This document shows, in pieces, positions 26,224-34,706 of a DNA stretch of 64,000 nt; the stretch's first letter is position 1, and each line of letters begins with the position of its first letter. The notes under the pieces are model-generated. The model saw only the letters and a list, made by a program, of their open reading frames with translations. It had not been told where the DNA came from and did not search any database. The position numbers and the translations under genes were made by a program. This DNA comes from an uncultured Planococcus sp. GTDB lineage: Bacteria; Bacillota; Bacilli; Bacillales_A; Planococcaceae. Location of the stretch: assembly GCA_947502505.1 (NCBI GenBank), contig CANNAE010000003.1:332872-396871 (forward strand), given 5' to 3'.

Positions 26224-27096
26224 ATGAATCAGGTAATCGGGGTAGATATTGGGGGAACAAAAATCCGCATGGGAGTGATCGATGCAGAAGGGCGGATACT
26301 CGCAGAGCGGCAAGTAAAAACGGAATTTCCGCTGTATCCTTATTTAGAGAATCAGGTGTTGCTATTTTTAGAGGAGCATCCTGATGTGTCCGCAATCGGG
26401 ATCGGCACGCACGGATTTGTCGACCCGAAAGCCGGAAGCATCGTGTTCGCGGGAGATATGCTGCCGGGCTGGACGGGGACGGAGGTCAAAGCGCCGCTCG
26501 AACAAGCGACAGGCCGCTATGTGGAAGTGGAGAACGATGCCAATTGCGCGGCGCTCGCTGAAGCAAAATTCGGCGCTGCACGGGGATTGGGACGAGTCGT
26601 CTGCATCACGCTTGGCACGGGTCTTGGCGGCGGCATCATCTGGGACGGCAAGCTGTTAAGCGGCGGGACACACGGCGGAGCTGCGGAACTGGGCCATATG
26701 ATTTTGTATCCGAACGGTGCACGCTGCGCTTGCGGCCGGCTTGGCTGTGCGGAGCAATATGTATCCGGCACTGCCCTTGTACGGCGCATCCAGGAAGCGG
26801 GGTTGTCGGTAACGCCGCCGGAATTATTCGAACTGGCAGAAACAGACACCAAAGCACAACAGCTGGTCGCCGGATTCACTGAAGACTTGGCAATTTACAT
26901 CAGCAGCTTGCAGGCTATTTTCGATATGGACATGCTCATTATCGGCGGCGGGGTATCCGAATCAGCCTCGGCTTGGATCGATGATTTGAACAGCCAATTG
27001 GCAACCGTATTGCTGAATCCGCTGCCGGTCGAAGTGGCGCGATTCGAAAACGACGCCGGCATGCTCGGGGCGGCGCTGCTCGTTCTGGACCGGTAA
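26224..27096 (+). CDS. ROK-family sugar kinase (glucokinase-like)
   Basis: A 290-residue kinase that would phosphorylate glucose released by the glucosidases. ROK features: phosphate loop GVDIGGTKIRMG, LGTGLGGGI and the zinc-binding stretch GHMILYPNG followed by CACGRLGCAEQ. The ATG at 26224 is preceded by AAAGG at 9 bases; an ATG three codons earlier is also possible. It is cotranscribed with the glucosidase upstream. Specificity (glucose versus fructose) is inferred from context. Confidence 0.87.
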   Translation: MNQVIGVDIGGTKIRMGVIDAEGRILAERQVKTEFPLYPYLENQVLLFLEEHPDVSAIGIGTHGFVDPKAGSIVFAGDMLPGWTGTEVKAPLEQATGRYVEVENDANCAALAEAKFGAARGLGRVVCITLGTGLGGGIIWDGKLLSGGTHGGAAELGHMILYPNGARCACGRLGCAEQYVSGTALVRRIQEAGLSVTPPELFELAETDTKAQQLVAGFTEDLAIYISSLQAIFDMDMLIIGGGVSESASAWIDDLNSQLATVLLNPLPVEVARFENDAGMLGAALLVLDR

Positions 27097-27236
27097 ACAC
27101 GAGACTGCACTTGAAACTTCCTATTCCCTGTGAACCACTTTCACGAATACAGGCTTTGCAGGGAAGATGGGGCAGCCCGATGTAAGAGGAACACAGGCAT
27201 TTAAAAAAACAATTGAAAAATTTAAAAAATAGATTG

Positions 27237-27339
27237 TGCAAACGTTTTCATTGTGATAATCTGTATTTAATTAATTATTGGAAACGCTTACGGAGGAGTT
27301 TCCAATTTTTTTCGCTATATTGTGCAATCGTTTGCACAA
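27237..27339 (+). promoter_or_regulatory. Control region of the alpha-glucoside ABC operon: three cre/LacI-type operators
   Basis: Three sites fit TGNAANCGNTTNCA: TGCAAACGTTTTCA (27237-27250, full match), TGGAAACGCTTACG (27279-27292, one mismatch) and TGCAATCGTTTGCA (27323-27336, full match, inside the 20-bp palindrome 27320-27339). Site 1 overlaps a likely promoter with GATAAT at 27255-27260. Both CcpA and the LacI-family protein encoded at 30432 could bind; the long palindrome at site 3 (TTGTGCAA / TTGCACAA) suggests the local regulator. Confidence 0.8.
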
Positions 27340-27360
27340 ACACTCAAAGGGGGAGTTCAA

Positions 27361-28665
27361 GTGAAGGAATTAAAGTTCAGCAAGGGGTTATTGGCATCTG
27401 TTTTATTGTCGGCGGGGGCACTTGCAGCATGTAGTTCAGGGGATGAAGGATCAACGGCAGAAGGCGGCGGTGAACAAGTCACAGTCGATATCTTCCAGTT
27501 CAAAGTAGAGTTCAAAGACCAGTTTGAAGACGTGGTCGCGCAATACGAAGAAGAAAATCCTGACGTCAATATCGAGATCACGACAGTCGGCGGCGGGGAA
27601 GATTACGGCGCTGCACTCCGTTCCCGTTTCGCTTCGGGCAACGAACCGGCCATCTTCAATATCGGTGGGCCACAGGATGTTGCGGATTGGAAAGATAATT
27701 TGACGGACCTGTCCGATACAGGGGCGGCATCAGCTGCGCTTGATGGCACGCTAGAAGGCGTAACGGTTGAATCGGAAGTGCTCGGATTGCCGTACAACCA
27801 GGAAGGCTACGGATTTATCTACAATACACGCCTATTTGAGGAAGCGGGAATTGATGCCGCATCTATCACGGATTATGCAAGTTTGGAAGAAGCGGTGAAA
27901 ACGCTCGATTCGAAAAAAGATGAATTGGGGCTTGAATCGGTCTTCGCTTTGCCAGGCAAAGAAACTTGGGTGACGGGTCTTCATTTATCGAACACTTTCC
28001 TCGCGCCTGAGTTTGATAATAATGTCTTGACGGCATACGAAGCAGATGCAGTGGAATTTGAATACGGTGAAGGCTTCAAGAAAATTCTCGATCTTCAAAA
28101 CGAATATTCGAAACAGCCGACGGTCAGCCTCGACTATTCACAACAAGTGGAAGAGCTGTTCTCCCTTGAACGTGTAGCGATTATCCAGCAAGGGAACTGG
28201 GCATACGGCTCGATTGCGGGCATCGATCAGGAATTGGCAGACTCTGGCGTCAGCATGATGCCGATTCCGGTAGAAGGCTTGGAAGATGGCGGATTGCCGG
28301 TCGGCGTGCCGATGTATTGGGGCGTCAACTCGAACCAAGATGAAGAAGTCGTGACAGCATCAAAAGATTTCCTCGACTGGCTCTACACTTCCGATGCTGG
28401 GAAAACGGCCGTTTTGGAAGATTTCAAATTCATTCCTGCGTATGAAGGATATGACACATCTAAAATTACCGATCCAATGTCCAAAGCAATTTACGATGCT
28501 TCAGAAGCAGGAGAAACAATCGGCTGGGTCTTCATGGGCTATCCAACTGGATGGGGCCAAGATGAACTTGGTGCGAACATCCAGAAATATTTGAGCGACG
28601 AAGCAAGCTGGGACGAAGTGGTCGATTCAGCAAAAGCGGCATGGGAAACTGACCGCAGCGAGTAA
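27361..28665 (+). CDS. Sugar ABC transporter substrate-binding lipoprotein (maltodextrin type)
   Basis: A 434-residue extracellular lipoprotein. Signal peptide with lipobox LAAC, then the family-1 solute-binding fold (VTVDIFQFKVEFKDQFEDV, later AIIQQGNWAYGSIAGI). It should bind alpha-glucosides and present them to the two permeases downstream. The GTG start follows GGGGGAG; the longer frame from 27322 overlaps operator 3 and is rejected. Confidence 0.88.
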   Translation: MKELKFSKGLLASVLLSAGALAACSSGDEGSTAEGGGEQVTVDIFQFKVEFKDQFEDVVAQYEEENPDVNIEITTVGGGEDYGAALRSRFASGNEPAIFNIGGPQDVADWKDNLTDLSDTGAASAALDGTLEGVTVESEVLGLPYNQEGYGFIYNTRLFEEAGIDAASITDYASLEEAVKTLDSKKDELGLESVFALPGKETWVTGLHLSNTFLAPEFDNNVLTAYEADAVEFEYGEGFKKILDLQNEYSKQPTVSLDYSQQVEELFSLERVAIIQQGNWAYGSIAGIDQELADSGVSMMPIPVEGLEDGGLPVGVPMYWGVNSNQDEEVVTASKDFLDWLYTSDAGKTAVLEDFKFIPAYEGYDTSKITDPMSKAIYDASEAGETIGWVFMGYPTGWGQDELGANIQKYLSDEASWDEVVDSAKAAWETDRSE

Positions 28666-28742
28666 CTTGTCCATCAAACCAGAGCAGCCAATGTGCTGCT
28701 TTGTTTTGTTTCAGGACATCATTCAGAAAGTGAGGCTAAAAT

Positions 28743-29603
28743 ATGCGTACACGGGATCTTTCCTATTGGTTGTTTTTAGCGCCGGTGCTTCTGGCACTTG
28801 GCTTGGTAGTGGTCGTGCCGATGGTGCTCGGTCTGTTCTATTCATTTACGGCATGGAATGGCATTCAAACCGGCGAATTTGTCGGGTTTCAAAACTACAT
28901 AAATTTGTTCAAGGATGAACGCTTCCTGGACTCGCTTTGGTTTACGACGAAATTTTCGGTCGTGTCGGTCATTTTGATCAATTTCATCGGGCTGTCGCTC
29001 GCATTGATTGTCACATCGAAGATCAAGACGAGCAGTTTGCTGCGCACGACTTTTTTCATGCCGAACTTAATCGGCGGATTGATCCTCGGATTTATCTGGC
29101 AGTTCATTTTCCTGAAAGTGTTTGCGAGCGTCGGCGAAGCGGTCGGCATGGAAAGCTTGCAGGCTTGGCTGTCAACGACCGAAACCGGTTTTTGGGGGCT
29201 GGTCATCTTGATGAGCTGGCAAATGGCCGGATACATCATGGTCATCTACATCGCCTATTTGGAAGGCTTGCCGAATGAATTGATCGAAGCGGCTGAAATT
29301 GACGGCGCATCGACGATACAGCGCTTCCGCTATATCATCTTCCCGCTTGTCGCACCGGCTTTCACCGTCAGCATGTTCCTGACATTATCGAATACATTCA
29401 AGCTGTACGACCAGAACTTGTCGCTGACAGCAGGGGGCCCGTATAACTCAACGGAAATGGTCGCGATGGAAATTTTCAAGACAGCGTTCGTGCAAAATGC
29501 CTTCGCCTATGCGCAGGCAAAAGCGATCATCTTCTTCTTGATCGTCGCGGTCATCGCCCTTGTCCAAGTGTATATCAATAAACGCCGGGAGGTCGAAATG
29601 TAA
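28743..29603 (+). CDS. Sugar ABC permease, MalF/MsmF type
   Basis: A 286-residue membrane protein with six segments. The EAA coupling loop reads ELIEAAEIDGASTIQRFRYI. Its stop overlaps the ATG of the next permease by one base (TAATG). No ATPase gene is present in the operon. Confidence 0.9.
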   Translation: MRTRDLSYWLFLAPVLLALGLVVVVPMVLGLFYSFTAWNGIQTGEFVGFQNYINLFKDERFLDSLWFTTKFSVVSVILINFIGLSLALIVTSKIKTSSLLRTTFFMPNLIGGLILGFIWQFIFLKVFASVGEAVGMESLQAWLSTTETGFWGLVILMSWQMAGYIMVIYIAYLEGLPNELIEAAEIDGASTIQRFRYIIFPLVAPAFTVSMFLTLSNTFKLYDQNLSLTAGGPYNSTEMVAMEIFKTAFVQNAFAYAQAKAIIFFLIVAVIALVQVYINKRREVEM

Positions 29604-30418
29604 TGCGCAACCGCTGGAATATAAAAGTCGAAGTGCTCGGCATCTTGCTGGCGATCCTCTGGTTATTGCCATTTTACTTAATGTTCGTCAATTCCTTCAA
29701 ATCGAAAAAGGAAATTTTTCTCGACACGACGAGCCCTCCGGAAGCGTGGAGTTTCGATAATTACATCACGGCTTTCCAGGAACTCGATTTTCTTAGAACC
29801 TTGTTCAATTCTTTATTGATCACCGTCGTCAGCGTCGTGTTGATCGTCTTGTTCTCGGCGATGGCAGCTTATGCCTTGTCGCGGGCGAAAAGCAAGATCT
29901 CCACATTCTTGTTCTTCCTGTTCGTCTCGGCGATGCTCATCCCGTTTCAATCGGTGATGATTCCGCTCGTCACGGTGTTCGGGCAATTCGATATGTTGAA
30001 CCGCGGCGGACTGATTTTCATGTATATCGGTTTCGGTGCGAGCCTGTCGATTTTCCTGTATCATGGTGCTTTGAATAATGTCCCGAAATCACTCGATGAA
30101 GCGGCGAAAATCGATGGCGCGAACCGCTGGCAGGTGTTTTGGCACATCATTTTCCCAATACTCAAGCCGATCACGGTAACGGTCGCGATACTCAACATCA
30201 TCTGGATCTGGAACGATTACTTATTGCCGTCGCTGGTCATCAACACGACCGGCAGCGAAACGATCCCGCTGAAGATGTTCTTCTTCTTCGGCGAGTATAC
30301 GAAGCAATGGCATTTGGCGCTTGCGGGACTTACGCTGGCGATCATTCCGGTCATTATCTTCTATTTCTTTGCACAACGCTCGATCATTAAAGGTGTCTCG
30401 GACGGCGCTGTAAAATAA
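29603..30418 (+). CDS. Sugar ABC permease, MalG/MsmG type
   Basis: A 271-residue permease with six segments and EAA loop KSLDEAAKIDGANRWQVFWH. It pairs with the preceding permease. As in Bacillus, where MsmX energises several sugar importers, the ATPase must come from elsewhere in the genome (inference). Confidence 0.9.
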   Translation: MRNRWNIKVEVLGILLAILWLLPFYLMFVNSFKSKKEIFLDTTSPPEAWSFDNYITAFQELDFLRTLFNSLLITVVSVVLIVLFSAMAAYALSRAKSKISTFLFFLFVSAMLIPFQSVMIPLVTVFGQFDMLNRGGLIFMYIGFGASLSIFLYHGALNNVPKSLDEAAKIDGANRWQVFWHIIFPILKPITVTVAILNIIWIWNDYLLPSLVINTTGSETIPLKMFFFFGEYTKQWHLALAGLTLAIIPVIIFYFFAQRSIIKGVSDGAVK

Positions 30419-30431
30419 GGGGGAAAACGCG

Positions 30432-31451
30432 ATGGCGATTACAATTAAAGATGTCGCAAAAGTGGCGGAAGTTTCGCCGGCGACGGTCTCCCGGGTTATT
30501 GCAGATCATCCGAAGATCACCCCGAAAACCAAGCGAAAAGTGCGGCAGGCGATGGAAGAGCTCGGTTATTACCCGAATTTCCAGGCGCGCAATTTGGTGG
30601 CGCAAAAAAGCAAGGCGATCGGCGTCGTCATGGAGAATTCCACCACGCTTGCTTTCCAGAACCCGTTTTTCCCGGAAGTCTTGCGCGGCATTTCGGTCAG
30701 CGCCCATCAAAGCCAGTACGGTCTGTATTTATCGACCAGTGCGACCGAGCAGGAAATCTACGAAGAAGTCGTGGCGATGACACAAGGCAAGCGCGTCGAT
30801 GGCGTTATCTTGCTGTATTCTAAAATTGATGATAAAATCTTGGACTACCTACTAGCGAATGGCGTCCCGTTTTCAGTGGTCGGGCGGCCCTATACGCGCC
30901 CGGATGCCATCTCTTATGTAGATAACGACAATGTCGCCATTGCGAAGGAAGTGGTGGGCCATTTGATTTCACTGGGCCACCGGGATATTTCCTTTGTCGG
31001 CGGCGCATCCGATTTCATCGTGTCTGCGGACCGCTTGAGCGGCTACCGGCAAGCATTAGCTGAAGCTGGAATCCCGTTCCCTTCGGAATATGTGGTCACA
31101 CAGGAAGCGATGGAAGGCCACGAACAGCAGGCGATCCGTAATTTGATGGAACAGAAAAACCCGCCGACCGCCATCGTCACGCACGATGATTTGGTCGCAT
31201 ATGAAGTGATTAGTTATTTGGAGGATTTGAATATTGCTGTCCCCGCTGACGTATCGATTGTCGGATTCAACAACCATACTTTGTCGAGCCATTTAAAACC
31301 GCCGCTCAGTACGGTGGATATCTCGATTTTCGACCTTGGAGTGGAAGCGGCGAATCTGGTATTGGAAAAAATAAACGATGGCAATGCAGCCCCGCGGAAC
31401 ATCGTCGTTCCGGCGACCTTGATCGAAAGGGGTTCTTGTCAAAGTCTTTGA
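30432..31451 (+). CDS. LacI-family repressor of the alpha-glucoside genes
   Basis: A 339-residue regulator: helix-turn-helix with hinge (ITIKDVAKVAEVSPATVSRV, residues 3-22) and a periplasmic-binding-protein-like effector domain. It lies 13 bases after the permease and 12 bases before a second glucosidase, so it is part of the operon. Its likely operators are the palindromes at 27237-27339. The effector is probably maltose or a maltodextrin. GGGGGAAAACGC precedes the ATG. Confidence 0.9.
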   Translation: MAITIKDVAKVAEVSPATVSRVIADHPKITPKTKRKVRQAMEELGYYPNFQARNLVAQKSKAIGVVMENSTTLAFQNPFFPEVLRGISVSAHQSQYGLYLSTSATEQEIYEEVVAMTQGKRVDGVILLYSKIDDKILDYLLANGVPFSVVGRPYTRPDAISYVDNDNVAIAKEVVGHLISLGHRDISFVGGASDFIVSADRLSGYRQALAEAGIPFPSEYVVTQEAMEGHEQQAIRNLMEQKNPPTAIVTHDDLVAYEVISYLEDLNIAVPADVSIVGFNNHTLSSHLKPPLSTVDISIFDLGVEAANLVLEKINDGNAAPRNIVVPATLIERGSCQSL

Positions 31452-31463
31452 AAGGACACGATT

Positions 31464-33080
31464 ATGAAGAAAACATGGTGGAAAGAGGCCGTGGCGTACC
31501 AAGTCTATCCGCGCAGCTTCAACGACTCGAATGGAGACGGCATCGGAGATATCAACGGCGTCACGGAAAAACTGGATTATTTGAAAGAACTCGGCATCGA
31601 TGTCATCTGGATTTGCCCGATGTATAAGTCACCGAATGATGATAATGGCTACGACATCAGCGATTATCAGGAAATCATGGATGAACTCGGGACGATGGAA
31701 GATTTCGACCGCCTGCTCGAAGAAGTGCATGCGCGCGGGATGAAGTTGATCATCGACCTCGTCATCAACCATACGAGCGATGAGCATCCGTGGTTCATGG
31801 AATCGCGTTCGTCGCTCGACAACCCGAAACGCGATTGGTATATTTGGCGCGACCGCCCGACCAATTGGGAAAGTATTTTCGGCGGGCCGGCATGGGAATT
31901 GGATGAGCAGACCGGGCAATATTATTTGCACATCTTCTCGAAAAAACAGCCGGACTTGAACTGGGAAAACAAAGAAGTTCGCCAAGAGCTCTACAAAATG
32001 GTCAACTGGTGGCTCGATAAAGGCATTGACGGATTCCGTGTCGACGCTATCAGCCACATCAAGAAAGATTTCAGCGATTTGCCGATTGAAGAAGGCAAAC
32101 CGTGGGTGCCGGCATGGGAGAAAATGATGAATGTTGATGGCATCCAGCCGCTGCTTGCGGAATTGCGTGATGAGACCTTTGCGAAATACGACATCATGAC
32201 CGTCGGGGAAGCGAACGGCGTCTACGCGGAAGATATCGATGAATGGATCAGCGAAGAAGACGGCAAATTCGATATGGTGTTCCAGTTTGAGGATTTGACG
32301 CTTTGGGACAACGATGTCAAACAAGGCATTAACGTCAATGACTTGAAAACCGTCTTGACGCGCTGGCAAAAAGCAGTGGATGGCGTCGGCTGGAATGCGT
32401 TGTTCATCGAAAACCATGACAAGCCGCGCGTCGTCTCGACATGGGGCAATGATGGCGAATACTGGCGCGAAAGTGCGACAGCGCTCGCTTGCATGTATTT
32501 CTTCATGCAAGGGACGCCATTCATTTACCAGGGCCAGGAAATTGGCATGACCAATGCGCCGTTCGAGGAAATCCATCATTATGACGATGTCCATACACAT
32601 AATTTGTATTTCTACAATTTAGCGGAAGGCATGGAACACGATGCCATCATGACTTTATTGAAATCGACGAGCCGCGACCATTCCCGTACGCCGATGCAAT
32701 GGAACGCGGACCAAAATGCGGGATTCACGACAGGTACTCCGTGGCTGCAGATGAACCCGAATTTCGAATGGCTCAATGTCGAGAGCCAAATGCAAGACCC
32801 AGCCTCTGTTTTATCCTTTTATAAGCAAATGATCTTTTTGCGCAAAAATATGGAAGTTTTGGTCTATGGCAGTTACGACTTAGCCGAGACCGAGTGCGAG
32901 GACGTCTACGCTTATACACGTACGCAAGGCGACGAGCAGGTACTCATCCTTTCGAACTTGGGAAGTACCATATGTGCTTGGCAGGAACCCGAAGGCGCAG
33001 AACTATTGTTGGCCAACTATCAAGAACGTGATGCACATCAGCTGAAACCATACGAAGCGCGGGTATACAAGCTCGCTTGA
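31464..33080 (+). CDS. Alpha-glucosidase (GH13), second of three
   Basis: A 538-residue glucosidase. Catalytic Asp194 in FRVDAIS, Glu249 in TVGEANG and Asp319 in ENHDKPR. Ala follows the catalytic Asp, the state associated with alpha-1,4 preference, so this copy probably handles maltose and maltodextrins. It is very similar over the whole length to the third copy at 36870 and more distant from the first. Last gene of the import operon; a long hairpin terminator follows. Confidence 0.91.
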   Translation: MKKTWWKEAVAYQVYPRSFNDSNGDGIGDINGVTEKLDYLKELGIDVIWICPMYKSPNDDNGYDISDYQEIMDELGTMEDFDRLLEEVHARGMKLIIDLVINHTSDEHPWFMESRSSLDNPKRDWYIWRDRPTNWESIFGGPAWELDEQTGQYYLHIFSKKQPDLNWENKEVRQELYKMVNWWLDKGIDGFRVDAISHIKKDFSDLPIEEGKPWVPAWEKMMNVDGIQPLLAELRDETFAKYDIMTVGEANGVYAEDIDEWISEEDGKFDMVFQFEDLTLWDNDVKQGINVNDLKTVLTRWQKAVDGVGWNALFIENHDKPRVVSTWGNDGEYWRESATALACMYFFMQGTPFIYQGQEIGMTNAPFEEIHHYDDVHTHNLYFYNLAEGMEHDAIMTLLKSTSRDHSRTPMQWNADQNAGFTTGTPWLQMNPNFEWLNVESQMQDPASVLSFYKQMIFLRKNMEVLVYGSYDLAETECEDVYAYTRTQGDEQVLILSNLGSTICAWQEPEGAELLLANYQERDAHQLKPYEARVYKLA

Positions 33081-33095
33081 TGATGACTCAAAATG

Positions 33096-33148
33096 AAAAA
33101 CGCTTTTCCCGATTGGCCACAAGGCTGTTCGGGAAAAGCGTTTTTTTT
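33096..33148. terminator. Bidirectional terminator between glucosidase 2 and pgi
   Basis: AAAAACGCTTTTCCCGA and TCGGGAAAAGCGTTTTTTTT form a stem of about 15 bp for two convergent genes. Confidence 0.93.
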
Positions 33149-34424
33149 AGAATCCTGGTTTTTTCAACAGTTTGAAGATATTGTTCTTGTATTCCTCCAC
33201 ACCCGGCTGGTCGAATGGGTTGATGCCGAGAAGGTATGCGCTATAGGCGCAGCTCAGCATATAGAAATACAGCAAATGGCCGATCTGGGATTCATCGATG
33301 CGGTCCACCGTCAAGCTCATTTGCGGCACACCGCCGGATAGATGGGCGTTTGATGTGCCTTTATGGGCGATATGGTTGAATTCCTGCAAGGACAAGCCGG
33401 CGATATAATTCAATTCGTCGCCGTCTTCAGGCGTTTCGAAAATCTCCAAATCTTGCTGTGCTTCTTTCACCAGCAGGAAGGTTTCGAACAAGTTGCGCTG
33501 CCCGTCCTGGATGAATTGGCCGAGCGAGTGCAAGTCAGTCGTAAAGACGACCGATGCCGGGAAGATGCCTTTTCCTTCTTTCCCTTCGCTTTCGCCGAAT
33601 AATTGTTTCCACCATTCCTGGACGAACGACAGCTTCGGTTCGAAGATAGCGTTGACTTCTGTCGTATAGCCTTGGACATACAAATGATGGCGTATTGCAG
33701 CATACTGCATCGCCGGATTGCTGTCAGGGCCCGCCTCCCGGTAAGTAGTTTCCGCTTCTTTTGCGCCTTCTAGGAGCTTGCGGATCGAGTGGCCGGCAGC
33801 AGCAATCGGCAATAGCCCGACTGCCGTGAAGACGGAGTAGCGCCCGCCGACATCATCCGGCACGACGAAACGTTCATAGCCTTTTGTTTCGGCCAATTGG
33901 CGAAGCGCCCCTTTTTCCGCGTCCGTTGTCACGATGATCCGTTCGGCTGCACCGTCGCCATAACGTTTTTCCATATAATCGCGCAGGAAACGGAACGCAA
34001 TGGCCGGCTCTGTCGTTTTACCCGATTTCGAGATGACATTGACGACAACTTCTTTGCCTTCTAGATGTGCAAGCAATTGCTTCAAGTATTCGCCGCTTAC
34101 TTGATGTCCCGCAAACAGCACTTCCAATTGCTCATCTTTCGGGAAATAAGGCGATAGCGCAGAAAGCACAGCTTTTGCCCCAAGATAGGAGCCGCCGATC
34201 CCGATGACGACCATAACGTCCGCTTTGTCGCGAATCGCTTTAGCGGTATCTTCGATTTTTGCCAGGAAATCCTCCGGCAAAGAAGACGGCCAGTCCAGCC
34301 AGCCGAGAAAATCGGAGCCGGCTCCTTTTTTCTCGTACAGGTCCTCCTGGATTTGCTGCAAACGTGTTTTCATTTTGAGATCCACTGCGGACTCGATGGC
34401 TTCAGAATATGTTAAATTAATCAT
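33147..34424 (-). CDS. pgi: Glucose-6-phosphate isomerase
   Basis: A 425-residue isomerase converting glucose 6-phosphate to fructose 6-phosphate. Conserved blocks are present: GIGGSYLGAKAVL, NVISKSGKTTEPAIAFR with the sugar-phosphate site, EGKGIFPASVVFTTDLHS and the C-terminal GINPFDQPGVEEYK. It is somewhat shorter than the about 450 residues usual in Bacillus. The ATG at 34424 has GAGGAGG at the right distance; the ATG two codons earlier is too close to it. Confidence 0.94.
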   Translation of the reverse strand: MINLTYSEAIESAVDLKMKTRLQQIQEDLYEKKGAGSDFLGWLDWPSSLPEDFLAKIEDTAKAIRDKADVMVVIGIGGSYLGAKAVLSALSPYFPKDEQLEVLFAGHQVSGEYLKQLLAHLEGKEVVVNVISKSGKTTEPAIAFRFLRDYMEKRYGDGAAERIIVTTDAEKGALRQLAETKGYERFVVPDDVGGRYSVFTAVGLLPIAAAGHSIRKLLEGAKEAETTYREAGPDSNPAMQYAAIRHHLYVQGYTTEVNAIFEPKLSFVQEWWKQLFGESEGKEGKGIFPASVVFTTDLHSLGQFIQDGQRNLFETFLLVKEAQQDLEIFETPEDGDELNYIAGLSLQEFNHIAHKGTSNAHLSGGVPQMSLTVDRIDESQIGHLLYFYMLSCAYSAYLLGINPFDQPGVEEYKNNIFKLLKKPGF

Positions 34425-34706
34425 AAGCATCCTCCTCTTCTATGATTACTGATTTTACCATAGTGAAGGAAATGATAGCAGATATAGAAAGAAAAACTGC
34501 AAAGCTTCGAAAACGAGGGAATCGGGTTTGCTTCGGTGCCACTTATTGGTAAAATAAAAAGAAACTTCAATTAGCCTGGGTTGTATTTTATGTGAGTACC
34601 GCCTAACAGGCTATTTTTTGAAGGAAGCTTATTAATATTTTGTCCAATAAGTGAAATTAGGCAAAATGCTAAAGCGTAAGCTAGAAAGCTACAGGAGGTC
34701 AGGACA

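Noticed and set aside
31629..32600. A 323-codon minus-strand ORF
   Set aside because: Long, but it is antisense to the catalytic core of glucosidase 2, whose protein motifs are clear; GC-rich codon positions create such shadows.
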